Shown: positions 51,899 through 59,865 of the stretch, one piece after another | Layout of the letters: every line of letters begins with the position of its first letter | Position numbering within the stretch: the first letter of the stretch is position 1 | Source: Ruania rhizosphaerae | GTDB taxonomy: Bacteria > Actinomycetota > Actinomycetes > Actinomycetales > Beutenbergiaceae | Direction of reading: 5' to 3' | NCBI RefSeq assembly: GCF_009805705.1 | Contig: NZ_VSMB01000005.1 | Coordinates: 1 to 64,000, forward strand | Length of the DNA: 64,000 nt | The notes under the pieces: generated by a model | What the model was told of the DNA's origin: nothing | Database searches by the model: none | The model's input: only the letters and a program-made list of their open reading frames with translations | Position numbers and translations under genes: made by a program

Positions 51899-54373
51899 GT
51901 GATGTCTGGCCCCCACCGCAGAACCCGGACCGCAGTCGCCGCACTGTGCACCGCTCTGCCGATGCTGCTGTTGCCGACCGCGGCATCCAGTGCTCCGGTC
52001 GCGTCCGCGGCGACCGACCCGGTCGGCGATCTTCCACTGCTCAGCGACCCATTCCTGCAGAGTCCTACCGCCGACGGCGTCCACGTGGTTTGGAACACGG
52101 AGTTCGAGGGAAGCAACCACGTCGTCCTCCTCGGTGCGCAGGTCGCCACGCTGACCGCCGAGCAGGCTCAGCAGGCCGCGGCCGGGGCGACCTTCACCGG
52201 TGTGCGCGTCATCCCCGCCGAGTCCCTGAAGTACTCACGGCTCGCGGAGGACAGTTCCTCGCGCATCCCCGATGCGGTCAGGCCCACGGAGGAGGAGGGA
52301 ATCGTCCACCGTGACGTGTGGCGCCACGAGGCGACGATCGATGGTCTCGCCCCAGGCGAGGCCGTGCCGTACCGGGTCGTCTCGACCGATGCGGGGGATG
52401 CAGCCGTCTCAGGCACCTTCTCGCTGCGTCCTTCCCCTGCCGCCGACGACGATCTGCGCATCCTGCTCACCAGCGACCACCAGGCCATGGCGAACACGGC
52501 CGCGAACCTCCAGCTGGCTGCAGAGACGATCGGTGACATCGACGGGGTCTTCCTCGCCGGCGACCTCGTCAACCATCCTGATCGCGCGTCGGAATGGTTC
52601 GACGATTCCCGAGGTAGCGCCTTCCTCGCGGTGCTTCAGGGCAATGGCGATCGGGTCGACAACCACGGCATCACCGCCTACCACGGCGGGGAGATCATCC
52701 AGAACGCACCCTTGTTCCCGGCCGTAGGCAACCATGAAGTGCACGGGCGAGTTGCCGGTGCGGCGAGCATCGGGGCAGCCTACGGCTCACCCGTCCCGAT
52801 CGCCGTCGCCGAGGCGGAGTACGAGAGGGTCGCGGCGGAGGTGAACCCCACGGACGATCCGCAGACTAGGGCGCAGTGGATCGAGGACAATTCCTTCAGC
52901 ACCACGAGCTACGAGGAGATGTTCACACTTCCGGACGACTCTCCGGGTGGCGAAACCTACTACGCCACGACCTTCGGTGGTGTCCGTCTCGTCTCGCTCT
53001 ACTCCACGCGCATCTGGCGCAGCCCGACGGCGGTTGCCGATCCCGAGGAGCGGACGTCCTCCAGCAGGTATCAGGAGGCGGCATCGAGTCTCGATGAGCC
53101 ACTGGAGCAGGGGTACGGCGAACACATCTTCGAGTCACTGGCCGTCGGTAGCGAACAATACGAGTGGCTTGAAGAAGAACTCGCGAGCGATGAGTTTCAA
53201 GATGCCGCGTACCGCATTGTCATGTTGCACGAGAGTCCGCAGGGCCTGGGTGACAACGTGATGCCGCAATTCGCTGATCCGGTTCGCATCGAAGAGACGA
53301 ACGATTCTGGCGAGGTCATTGGCATCCGCTACGAGTATCCGCCCGAGGACAACATGTTGCGCCACGATCTGCAGCCGCTGCTCGAAGGAGCCGAGGTCGA
53401 TCTGGTTCACAATGGCCACTCGCACTTGTGGAACAGGTTCGAGTCGGAGAACGGTGTGAACTACTTGGAAACGTCGAATACCGGCAACACCTACGGCGCC
53501 TACCACGAGCTCAGCGGCAGGTCGCGACCCCTGCCAGGGCTGCCGTGGGATGACGAGAACTATCTTGCGCAAGGCAATCCCGGCGGGCTCGAGCCGATCG
53601 TCCCGAACGTGGAGCCGTTCACCGCGGACGACGGTACGCCGCTGCCGTTCGTGCAGAGCAACGATCTGGCGGTCTTCGCGATGTTGGACACCGGAGCCGG
53701 TGAGGTGGTCTCGTACGCGTTCGATGTGCGCACCCCCGAGATCGACCCATGGGTGATCGATCGCTTCGAGATCGGGCGCTCCGCGGGTGAGGAGCCGGGT
53801 GATGGTGAGGAACCCGGTGGTGAGGAGCCGGGTGATGGTGAGGAACCCGGTGGTGAGGAGCCGGGTGATGGTGAGGAACCCGGTGGTGAGGAGCCGGGTG
53901 ATGGTGAGGAACCCGGTGGTGAGGAGCCGGGTGGTGAGGAGCCGGGTGATGGTGAGGAACCCGGTGAGAGCGAGGCGTCGGCTGCCGTCACGTTGTCCTC
54001 GTCTTCAGTGGTTGCCGGCGATGCGCTGGAGGTGAACGGCTCCGGGTTCCCTTCTGGCGAGGCCGTGCGCATCGAGCTGCACTCTCACACGGTCGAGCTT
54101 GCAACGGTCGAGGCCGATGCCTCAGGAGCTGTCACCGCGCAGGTGACGATCCCGGTGACGGCTGTGGGTTCGCATCGAATCGTGCTCATCTCCGAGTCGG
54201 GCGTACGGGCCTCGGCCGCGCTGACCGTGACCGCAGCGGAGGGAGGAGGCGACCTCGCGGAGACCGGTTCGGAAACCCCGGTCTGGATGGTCGCCGGCAG
54301 CGCCGCGCTGCTCTTCGGCGGTATGGCGATGTTCCTGGTGGCCCGTCAGCGTCGCACTATTCCCGAGAGCTGA
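51899..54373 (+). CDS. Cell-wall-anchored purple acid phosphatase-like metallophosphoesterase
   Basis: This ~824-residue secreted protein has a signal peptide (about 1-35), a beta-sandwich domain (about 45-180), and a calcineurin-type phosphoesterase domain with TSDHQA, AGDLVNHPD, GNHEVHG, VMLHESP and VHNGHSHLWNRF supplying the dimetal ligands. A Gly/Pro/Glu repeat stalk (about 631-690) and an Ig-like domain follow. It ends in LAETG, a membrane helix and RQRR, a sortase signal of the class E type used by high-GC Actinobacteria. It would release phosphate outside the cell. GTG 51899 follows GAGAGGA; ATG 51902 is also possible. A Pho-like box precedes it. Confidence 0.9.
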   Translation: MMSGPHRRTRTAVAALCTALPMLLLPTAASSAPVASAATDPVGDLPLLSDPFLQSPTADGVHVVWNTEFEGSNHVVLLGAQVATLTAEQAQQAAAGATFTGVRVIPAESLKYSRLAEDSSSRIPDAVRPTEEEGIVHRDVWRHEATIDGLAPGEAVPYRVVSTDAGDAAVSGTFSLRPSPAADDDLRILLTSDHQAMANTAANLQLAAETIGDIDGVFLAGDLVNHPDRASEWFDDSRGSAFLAVLQGNGDRVDNHGITAYHGGEIIQNAPLFPAVGNHEVHGRVAGAASIGAAYGSPVPIAVAEAEYERVAAEVNPTDDPQTRAQWIEDNSFSTTSYEEMFTLPDDSPGGETYYATTFGGVRLVSLYSTRIWRSPTAVADPEERTSSSRYQEAASSLDEPLEQGYGEHIFESLAVGSEQYEWLEEELASDEFQDAAYRIVMLHESPQGLGDNVMPQFADPVRIEETNDSGEVIGIRYEYPPEDNMLRHDLQPLLEGAEVDLVHNGHSHLWNRFESENGVNYLETSNTGNTYGAYHELSGRSRPLPGLPWDDENYLAQGNPGGLEPIVPNVEPFTADDGTPLPFVQSNDLAVFAMLDTGAGEVVSYAFDVRTPEIDPWVIDRFEIGRSAGEEPGDGEEPGGEEPGDGEEPGGEEPGDGEEPGGEEPGDGEEPGGEEPGGEEPGDGEEPGESEASAAVTLSSSSVVAGDALEVNGSGFPSGEAVRIELHSHTVELATVEADASGAVTAQVTIPVTAVGSHRIVLISESGVRASAALTVTAAEGGGDLAETGSETPVWMVAGSAALLFGGMAMFLVARQRRTIPES
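53789..53965 (+). repeat. 33-bp tandem repeat encoding EEPGDGEEPGG
   Basis: Four perfect 33-bp copies lie at 53789-53821, 53822-53854, 53855-53887 and 53888-53920. A 15-bp partial copy (53921-53935) and a last 30-bp copy (53936-53965) follow. The copies are identical at the DNA level, so copy number is probably variable. The encoded acidic Pro/Gly stalk spaces the catalytic domain from the wall anchor. Confidence 0.9.
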
Positions 54374-54391
54374 GCCCGTCGGAATGACGGT

Positions 54392-54424
54392 GAGCCCCGG
54401 CGTGTCTGTTTCCCGCCGGGGCTC
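54392..54424 (+). terminator. Terminator after the phosphatase gene
   Basis: A perfect 11-bp stem (54392-54402 with 54414-54424) with an 11-nt loop lies 19 nt after the stop codon. Confidence 0.75.
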
Positions 54425-54564
54425 CCGTATTGCGGCACGTATCCACCCGATGTCTCACGATGAAACAATCGATTGCAGTGAAGATAACTCTCTCGGAAAC
54501 CTCTATCGGCATGTTGGCCGGGATGGTGTGATGATCCACGACATTTTTCGCCCACTCCAGAAGA

Positions 54565-54945
54565 ATGGGTTACCGCATGAAATTCGTCACCAAGTTGCTG
54601 GCTATTCTGGCGTTTGTTGCCGGAGTGAGCGTTATTGCTCCGGCGCCAGCTCAGGCTGCCGATCTCAATGATGCCGTCATCGCGAACTCGAGCTCGTCCA
54701 CTCATGCGTTCGTCGTCTGCCGGGACTGGGCCAGCAATGGCACGTGTGCGTACGGTTCGCCGCGCGGGTGGCTATATCCCGGCCAGAACACCCAGTCGAA
54801 GTTCGGGTGGGCGGATGCAGATGGATTCCATGTCGACGCAGGGTGCCGGGCCTACCTCGGGCAGGGCCGGACGGCCTACGGTCCGCAGTGGGTGAAGATG
54901 TACGGATCGTGGGGCTTGACGCAAACGGTCAACTACCGCTGCTGA
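54565..54945 (+). CDS. Small secreted 4-cysteine protein, unknown
   Basis: I do not recognise this protein. It has a clear signal peptide (MKFVTKLLAILAFVAGVSV...APAQA), leaving a mature chain of about 93 residues with four cysteines (VVCRDW, GTCAYG, AGCRAY and the C-terminal NYRC) that could form two disulfides, and many aromatic/Gly residues. There is no transmembrane anchor, so it is probably released. ATG 54577 is an equally possible start (122 residues). The upstream ~150 bp and first codons are clearly AT-richer than neighbours, suggesting acquisition. It stands alone after a terminator. Confidence 0.75.
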   Translation: MGYRMKFVTKLLAILAFVAGVSVIAPAPAQAADLNDAVIANSSSSTHAFVVCRDWASNGTCAYGSPRGWLYPGQNTQSKFGWADADGFHVDAGCRAYLGQGRTAYGPQWVKMYGSWGLTQTVNYRC

Positions 54946-55005
54946 TCCGGACTGGCCGTGTGGCGCGGGTGCCTCGGCAGGCAGCAGGGGTACCCGCACT
55001 CACAG

Positions 55006-56919
55006 TCACCGCCGATAGCGCCGGGCCAGGTTTTCGGCAGTGGACGGGCCTTCGGTGGCGGTGGCGATCCACGGGCCGGTGCCCGCCGAGGGGTCGATCA
55101 CACCGTCCTCAGCCCAGCTGAAGTCTCCGGCCAGCACCTGTGCGGCCACTGCCTCGTCACCATCGTCACTGTTGCGCCACAACTCGCGGAAGAGGCGCTC
55201 CACCCGCACCCGGGACTGGCGGCAGAATGCATCGGCCAGCCGCTGCCGGCTACCGATCTCCGGGGTGCGGGCGGCGTGCGCCTGCACGGCGGTCTGGGCG
55301 AACAACTCGGCCCCGACGTCCACCACGCGGGCCAGGAATCCCTGCCGCTTCTCCAGGCCGCCCTGCCATCGGACCATGCCATAGAACGTGTTCCGGGCGA
55401 GTCGGCGGGAGGTCCGCTCGACGTACCGCAACGCCGGTGCGGCCGGGCCGTAGGACGCGAAGGAAGCAGGCAAGTCGCCCGGTCCGGCAACCAGTCGGGG
55501 CAGCCAACCGCCGTAGAACATCGCGGCGTCCGCGGCTGCCCGGGCCCGGTCGGCTGAGTCGGCATCGGGGTCGATGAGCGCGCCCGCCACCCGGAGGTGC
55601 TCGTCCACGGCTTCACGGGCGATCAGCAGGTGCATGATCTCGCTCGAACCCTCGAAGATGCGATTGATCCGCAGATCGCGCAGCAACTGTTCGGCCGGGA
55701 CGGCGCGTTCCCCACGCGCGGCCAGCGAACGGGCCGTCTCGTACCCCCGGCCACCACGAATCTGCACCATGGCATCGGCCACCTGCCAGGCCATCTCGCT
55801 GCACCACAGCTTGGCCAGGGCCGCTTCGATCCGGATGTCGGCCGACTCGGCGTCGGCCAGCTCGGCGGCGATCTGCACCACTGCCTCCTGGGCGTAGGTG
55901 GTGGCGGCGATGAAGGCGACCTGATGTGCGATGGCCGCATGCTTGCCGATCGGCGCTCCCCACTGCACCCGCTCGCGCGCCCACTGCCTGGCGATGGTCA
56001 GGGACCACTTGCTGCCAGCCACACACAGGGCCGGGATGGACAGTCGCCCGGTGTTCAGTGTGGTCAGCGCGATCTTGAGGCCCTTGCCCTCGGCGCCGAC
56101 CACGTTGCGTGCCGGCACCCGCACCTGGTGGAAGCGCACCACCGCGTTCTCCAGCCCGCGTAGCCCCATGAACTCATTGCGGCGTTCGATCGTGATGCCT
56201 GGCGTGTCGGCCTCCACGATGAACGCCGTGATCCCGCCGCCCCCGCCGTCGGGATCGGGCGGCACCCGTGCCATCACCACGAACACCTCGGCGAGCACGG
56301 CGTTCGTGGCCCACAGTTTGACCCCGTCGATCAGGTAGTCCCCCTCGGGAGTGCGGGTGGCGCTCGCATGCAGCCGCGCCGGGTCTGATCCCACATCGGG
56401 TTCGGTGAGCAGGAAGGCGGAGATCGCGCCCTCGGCGCAGCGCCGCAGGTACGTCTCTTTCTGCTCCGGGGTGCCGAACACCTTGACGGGCTCGGGGACC
56501 CCGATGGACTGGTGCGCCGAGAGAAGCGCGCCGAGGCTGGGGTTCGCGCTCCCGGCGAGAATCAGTGCGCGGTTGTAGTCCACGTGCGAGAGCGCTACTC
56601 CGCCGTACTCGCGTGGAATGGTCATGCCGAAGGCGCCGATCCGGGCGAGCCCGGCCAGTACCTCGTCGTCGATGTGGTCCTCGGCCTCGATCCGTGCTCC
56701 GTCGACGTATTCGTCGAGATAGTGGCGCAGGTCTGTCAGGAATGCCTCCGCGCGTGGGTCGGCCGGTGGGGTCGACTCGCTCGGTTCCGGCCAGAGGACC
56801 TCGGGCCGGAACCGGCCGAGGTAGAGCTCCCGCGCGAACGAGGCGTGTGTGAATTCACTGCTGCGTGCTTCTTCGGCCACCCGGCGGGCTTCGCGGGCGG
56901 TCACCTCCGGTTGTGACAT
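55006..56919 (-). CDS. Acyl-CoA dehydrogenase (long-chain FadE type)
   Basis: The 637-residue flavoenzyme carries out the first step of fatty-acid beta-oxidation. It has the N-terminal helical domain, the FAD/substrate region AFLLTEPDVGSDPARL, WATNAVLAEVFVVMARV, and the C-terminal helical domain with GGRGYETA and NRIFEGSSEIMHLLIAREAV. The ~180 residues beyond the usual end resemble the VLCAD/ACAD9-type extension. GGAGG lies 6 nt before ATG 56919. There are no other beta-oxidation genes nearby. Confidence 0.92.
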   Translation of the reverse strand: MSQPEVTAREARRVAEEARSSEFTHASFARELYLGRFRPEVLWPEPSESTPPADPRAEAFLTDLRHYLDEYVDGARIEAEDHIDDEVLAGLARIGAFGMTIPREYGGVALSHVDYNRALILAGSANPSLGALLSAHQSIGVPEPVKVFGTPEQKETYLRRCAEGAISAFLLTEPDVGSDPARLHASATRTPEGDYLIDGVKLWATNAVLAEVFVVMARVPPDPDGGGGGITAFIVEADTPGITIERRNEFMGLRGLENAVVRFHQVRVPARNVVGAEGKGLKIALTTLNTGRLSIPALCVAGSKWSLTIARQWARERVQWGAPIGKHAAIAHQVAFIAATTYAQEAVVQIAAELADAESADIRIEAALAKLWCSEMAWQVADAMVQIRGGRGYETARSLAARGERAVPAEQLLRDLRINRIFEGSSEIMHLLIAREAVDEHLRVAGALIDPDADSADRARAAADAAMFYGGWLPRLVAGPGDLPASFASYGPAAPALRYVERTSRRLARNTFYGMVRWQGGLEKRQGFLARVVDVGAELFAQTAVQAHAARTPEIGSRQRLADAFCRQSRVRVERLFRELWRNSDDGDEAVAAQVLAGDFSWAEDGVIDPSAGTGPWIATATEGPSTAENLARRYRR

Positions 56920-57076
56920 GAGGGCCTCCTCCGATGCTCCCTCAGTCTGATCTGCGAGGCTCGCGCCCGCCAGCGGGCGGAATCCGCTCGGGTAGGAACC
57001 CTGACAGCGGCTGTCGCTCTCCGTGGCTCGGTTGCCGGTTTCCTGGTTGCGTTCGGCGTGCTCGAACCCGTGCGCG

Positions 57077-57910
57077 TCAGGTATCGGAGCGCTCGTCCTG
57101 GCCGGGGAAGGACACCGGACGAGGTTCGGGTCGCTTGGGCAGGTGTGCGTCACCGGAGGAGCGCCCCCGCAGCCTGCGGGTCGCCCACGGGTACACGTCG
57201 CGGGCCATCCACTCTGCGTCCGCGCGGAGCCGCTCGGTGGCCGGGCGAACCGGCGGGCGCGGGAGCGGAACATGCCAGTTCGGGTGCTCCGGCGCCAATC
57301 CCAGCGCGACCAGCGCGGCGTCGGCCACCCGCGCGTGCCCCAGGCTGCTGAGGTGGATCCGGTCCTCGGCCCACATGCGCCAGTCCTGCAGCGGGTGCAG
57401 TCCCCAGACGTCGAGCACGGTGGCGCCGTGCCGCTGCGCGATCGACCAGATGTGCGCGTTGTAGATCGCGACCTTGGGCCGGATCCGGCGCAGCAGTCCC
57501 GCATTGCGGGTATCGGTACCGGTGGCCAGCAGCACCTCAGCGCCAGTGCGGCGAGCGGTGCGGACGGCACGGTCCAGGCTGACGGCGAGTTGGTCCGGGT
57601 CCGCTCCGGGGCGCAACAGGTCGTTCCCGCCGCCCACGATCGAGATCAGATCGGGTTCGGCGCTGAGGGCGCGGGGTAGCTGGTCGGTGAGGATCGGGCC
57701 GAGGAGACGGCCGCGGACGGCGAGATTGGCGTACTCGAGCGGCTCCGCGCCGTGCTGGGCCTGGCGTCCGGCGATCGCGGCAGCGAGCCGGTCGGCCCAC
57801 CCACCGAGCTCGCCGGGGCGGTGGGGGTACTCGTCCCACAGGCCCTCGGTCATGCTGTCGCCGATCGCGACGTACCGGCGCCACGGGGGACTCGGGCTCG
57901 AGGTGCTCAC
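57077..57910 (-). CDS. SGNH/GDSL-family hydrolase
   Basis: The 277-residue esterase-like protein has block I AIGDSMTEGL with the catalytic serine, block III VGGGNDLLRPG, and the C-terminal Asp-His pair in DRIHLSSLGHARV. There is no signal peptide, so it is cytosolic; the natural ester is unknown. It begins at GTG 57910 behind AGGAAGGA. A small inverted repeat GACAGC-G-GCTGTC at 57003-57015 lies downstream and may help end transcription. Confidence 0.9.
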   Translation of the reverse strand: MSTSSPSPPWRRYVAIGDSMTEGLWDEYPHRPGELGGWADRLAAAIAGRQAQHGAEPLEYANLAVRGRLLGPILTDQLPRALSAEPDLISIVGGGNDLLRPGADPDQLAVSLDRAVRTARRTGAEVLLATGTDTRNAGLLRRIRPKVAIYNAHIWSIAQRHGATVLDVWGLHPLQDWRMWAEDRIHLSSLGHARVADAALVALGLAPEHPNWHVPLPRPPVRPATERLRADAEWMARDVYPWATRRLRGRSSGDAHLPKRPEPRPVSFPGQDERSDT

Positions 57911-57952
57911 CCGTCCTTCCTATCCCGGACGGTGCCCTCGCGCCAGGTCTTT

Positions 57953-57991
57953 GCCGTCCCGACGGCGACCGGTCACCTCCCTGGGAGGTGA
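57953..57991 (-). terminator. Tandem hairpins after ung
   Basis: TCACCTCCC-T-GGGAGGTGA (57973-57991) and GCCGTC-CC-GACGGC (57953-57966) are two adjacent inverted repeats in the 86-bp gap after ung. They lack a T-tract but are in the right place for termination before the SGNH gene. Confidence 0.55.
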
Positions 57992-57996
57992 TCGCC

Positions 57997-58692
57997 CTAG
58001 GGGAGGGTCCAGTCCACCGGGGCACCACCCTGCTCGGTCAGGAGTGCGTTGGCGCGGGAGAACGGACGTGAGCCGAAGAACCCTCGCGAGGCTGACAGGG
58101 GGCTCGGGTGCGTGGTCGCGATGATCGGGGTCTGGCCGAGCAGAGTGCGCAACGACTGGGCATCGCGCCCCCACAGGATCGCCACGAGCGGCTGGTTGCG
58201 CGCGACCAGGGCCCGGATCGCAGCATCGGTCACGCGCTCCCATCCTTTGCCGCGATGGGAGGCCGGCTCGCCTGGTCGCACGGTGAGACTGCGGTTGAGC
58301 AGCAGTACCCCGGCATCAGCCCAGGCGGTGAGGTCGCCGGTCGAGGGGGCCGGCACCCCCAGATCCTCGGTGAGCTCGCGGAAGATGTTCTGCAACGAGC
58401 GCGGGATCGGGCGCACGTGCGGCTGCACCGAGAACGACAGGCCCATTGCGTGCCCGGGGGTGGGGTAGGGGTCCTGACCCACGATCAGCACCCGCACCCG
58501 CTCCAGGGGGTGGGTGAACGCCCGCAGCACATGCTCACCCGCCGGGAGGTACCCGCGCCCTGCGGCGATCTCGGCTCGCAGGAAGTCGCCCATCGCGTGA
58601 ACGTCGCTCTCGACCGGCGCCAGGGCTGTGGCCCATCCCGGGTCGACGAGGTCGGCGAGGGGGCGGTGCGATGGTGCTGGCGTCGTCTCCAC
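57997..58692 (-). CDS. ung: Uracil-DNA glycosylase
   Basis: Ung excises uracil from DNA. The 231-residue protein has the active site [18 protein letters not shown] with the catalytic Asp, NRSLTVRPG, and the [21 protein letters not shown] loop containing the catalytic His. GTG 58692 is preferred over the longer frame from 58746, because TACCCT lies 6 nt upstream of it and the resulting length equals that of typical family-1 UDGs. Confidence 0.95.
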   Translation of the reverse strand: METTPAPSHRPLADLVDPGWATALAPVESDVHAMGDFLRAEIAAGRGYLPAGEHVLRAFTHPLERVRVLIVGQDPYPTPGHAMGLSFSVQPHVRPIPRSLQNIFRELTEDLGVPAPSTGDLTAWADAGVLLLNRSLTVRPGEPASHRGKGWERVTDAAIRALVARNQPLVAILWGRDAQSLRTLLGQTPIIATTHPSPLSASRGFFGSRPFSRANALLTEQGGAPVDWTLP

Positions 58693-58698
58693 CCGCCC

Positions 58699-58704
58699 AG
58701 GGTA
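58699..58704 (-). promoter_or_regulatory. -10 element TACCCT, leaderless ung promoter
   Basis: On the minus strand TACCCT (58704-58699) ends 6 nt before GTG 58692. It decides between the two possible ung starts. Confidence 0.55.
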
Positions 58705-58774
58705 GGAGATCGCAGGCTCTCGAGCGGCTTCCACGGCGACACGCATCTATCACACCGACGTGCGGCGAGGGCGA

Positions 58775-58850
58775 ATGACACGCGTGTTGTTTGCCCGTAG
58801 GATGGCCGTCAGTTTGCAGACGTCCGATGCATGACGACCACACGAGGAGG
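58775..58850 (+). promoter_or_regulatory. DUF3263 gene promoter and ribosome binding site
   Basis: ATGACA (58775-58780) and TAGGAT (58798-58803) are 17 nt apart. AGGAGG (58845-58850) lies 4 nt before ATG 58855, which is therefore preferred over ATG 58831. Confidence 0.55.
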
Positions 58851-58854
58851 ACCG

Positions 58855-59151
58855 ATGGCGGCAGCGCAACCGCTCCCCACGTCGAGCAGTACGGTCGAGT
58901 CCGGGCTCAGTGAACGTGATGCCGAGATCCTCGCCTTCGAGCGGCAGTGGTGGAAGTACGCCGGCGCCAAGGAGACCGCGATCCGTGAGCTTTTCGACAT
59001 GTCTGCCACCCGGTACTACCAGGTGCTGAACGCCCTCATCGACGAGCCGGCGGCGCTCGCGGCCGAGCCGATGCTGGTCAAGCGCCTGCGGCGGATGCGC
59101 AGCGTGCGTCAGCGTGAGCGCTCCGCGCGTCGTCTCGGTCACGAGCTGTGA
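58855..59151 (+). CDS. DUF3263 protein
   Basis: The 98-residue protein has the actinobacterial DUF3263 core: SERDAEILAFERQWWKYAG, KETAIRELFDMSATRYYQVL and a basic C-terminal helix (KRLRRMRSVRQRERSARRL). The middle resembles a helix-turn-helix, so a DNA-binding role is plausible, but the function is not established. ATG 58831 would add eight residues; AGGAGG before 58855 favours the shorter form. In relatives it is linked, as here, to the LytR_C protein gene. Confidence 0.85.
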   Translation: MAAAQPLPTSSSTVESGLSERDAEILAFERQWWKYAGAKETAIRELFDMSATRYYQVLNALIDEPAALAAEPMLVKRLRRMRSVRQRERSARRLGHEL

Positions 59152-59167
59152 CTGCCCGCTGACGGGT

Positions 59168-59173
59168 TAGCCT
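59168..59173 (+). promoter_or_regulatory. -10 element TAGCCT, leaderless promoter of the LytR_C gene
   Basis: TAGCCT lies 7 nt before GTG 59181 and 16 nt after the DUF3263 stop. Confidence 0.55.
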
Positions 59174-59180
59174 GCCTGTC

Positions 59181-59828
59181 GTGAGCAACCCGGACCCCTC
59201 CTACCCCTACGACGAGGACGAGTTCGACACCCTCGGTGCCGATCGCGCACCCGAGGGTGTGCACCGTGCGCGGGTGCCGTGGTGGCGGCAGGCGCTGCCG
59301 TTCCTGGTGGTGCTGGTGCTGGCCCCGCTGCTGGCGTTCGTGGTGGTGCAGGCGGTCTCCCGGGATTCGGGTGGCGACCCGGAACCCACCGCGAGCGTGA
59401 GTTCGTCGGAGACCGGCGGTGAGACAGGAGCCAGCGAGGAGCCTGCGGAGGGCGAGTCCGAGACGGACGCCGACGGCGCTGGTGATGGTGACGCGACCGA
59501 GGAGCCCACCGACGACGAGACCGACACCACGGACGAGTCGGCCGACCTGGACTTCGGCGCCGCTGTCTGGGTGCTCAACGGTGCTGGTGTGGGGGGCCTC
59601 GCCGGGGAGAACCAGGGGGTTCTGACCGCGGCCGGGTGGACGAACGTCGTGGCCGACGACTACGCCTACAGCCAGCCGGCGACGACCACCATCTACTACC
59701 GCGATGCGGAGATCGCCGCTGAGGCGGAGGCGATCGGTGCCGAGCTGGGCATCACCGATCTGGTCGAGGACGCAGCGGCTGCGCCGAACGGCATCTATGT
59801 GGTGCTGCGTCCGGACTTCGTCGGCTGA
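59181..59828 (+). CDS. LytR C-terminal domain membrane protein
   Basis: The 215-residue protein has an acidic cytoplasmic N-terminus (about 1-35), one membrane helix (about 36-58), an extended Glu/Asp/Thr-rich extracytoplasmic linker (about 60-125) and a LytR_C domain (about 127-213: VWVLNGAGVGGLAGENQGVL, then TTTIYYRDAEIAAEA and GIYVVLRPDF). LytR_C occurs alone or with LCP ligases that attach polymers to the wall; without an LCP domain it may only bind or regulate. The function is unproven. Confidence 0.85.
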   Translation: MSNPDPSYPYDEDEFDTLGADRAPEGVHRARVPWWRQALPFLVVLVLAPLLAFVVVQAVSRDSGGDPEPTASVSSSETGGETGASEEPAEGESETDADGAGDGDATEEPTDDETDTTDESADLDFGAAVWVLNGAGVGGLAGENQGVLTAAGWTNVVADDYAYSQPATTTIYYRDAEIAAEAEAIGAELGITDLVEDAAAAPNGIYVVLRPDFVG

Positions 59829-59865
59829 CGAACGGTCTCGGCTGAGGAGAACGTGAGGGACGCCG

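Noticed and set aside
53789-53965. Regular 33-bp repeats as a possible CRISPR array
   Set aside because: The copies are directly contiguous without spacers and are translated in frame as EEPGDGEEPGG within the phosphatase.
58693-58746. Upstream 18-codon extension of ung
   Set aside because: It would cover the -10 element TACCCT that precedes GTG 58692, and the added residues are not family-conserved.
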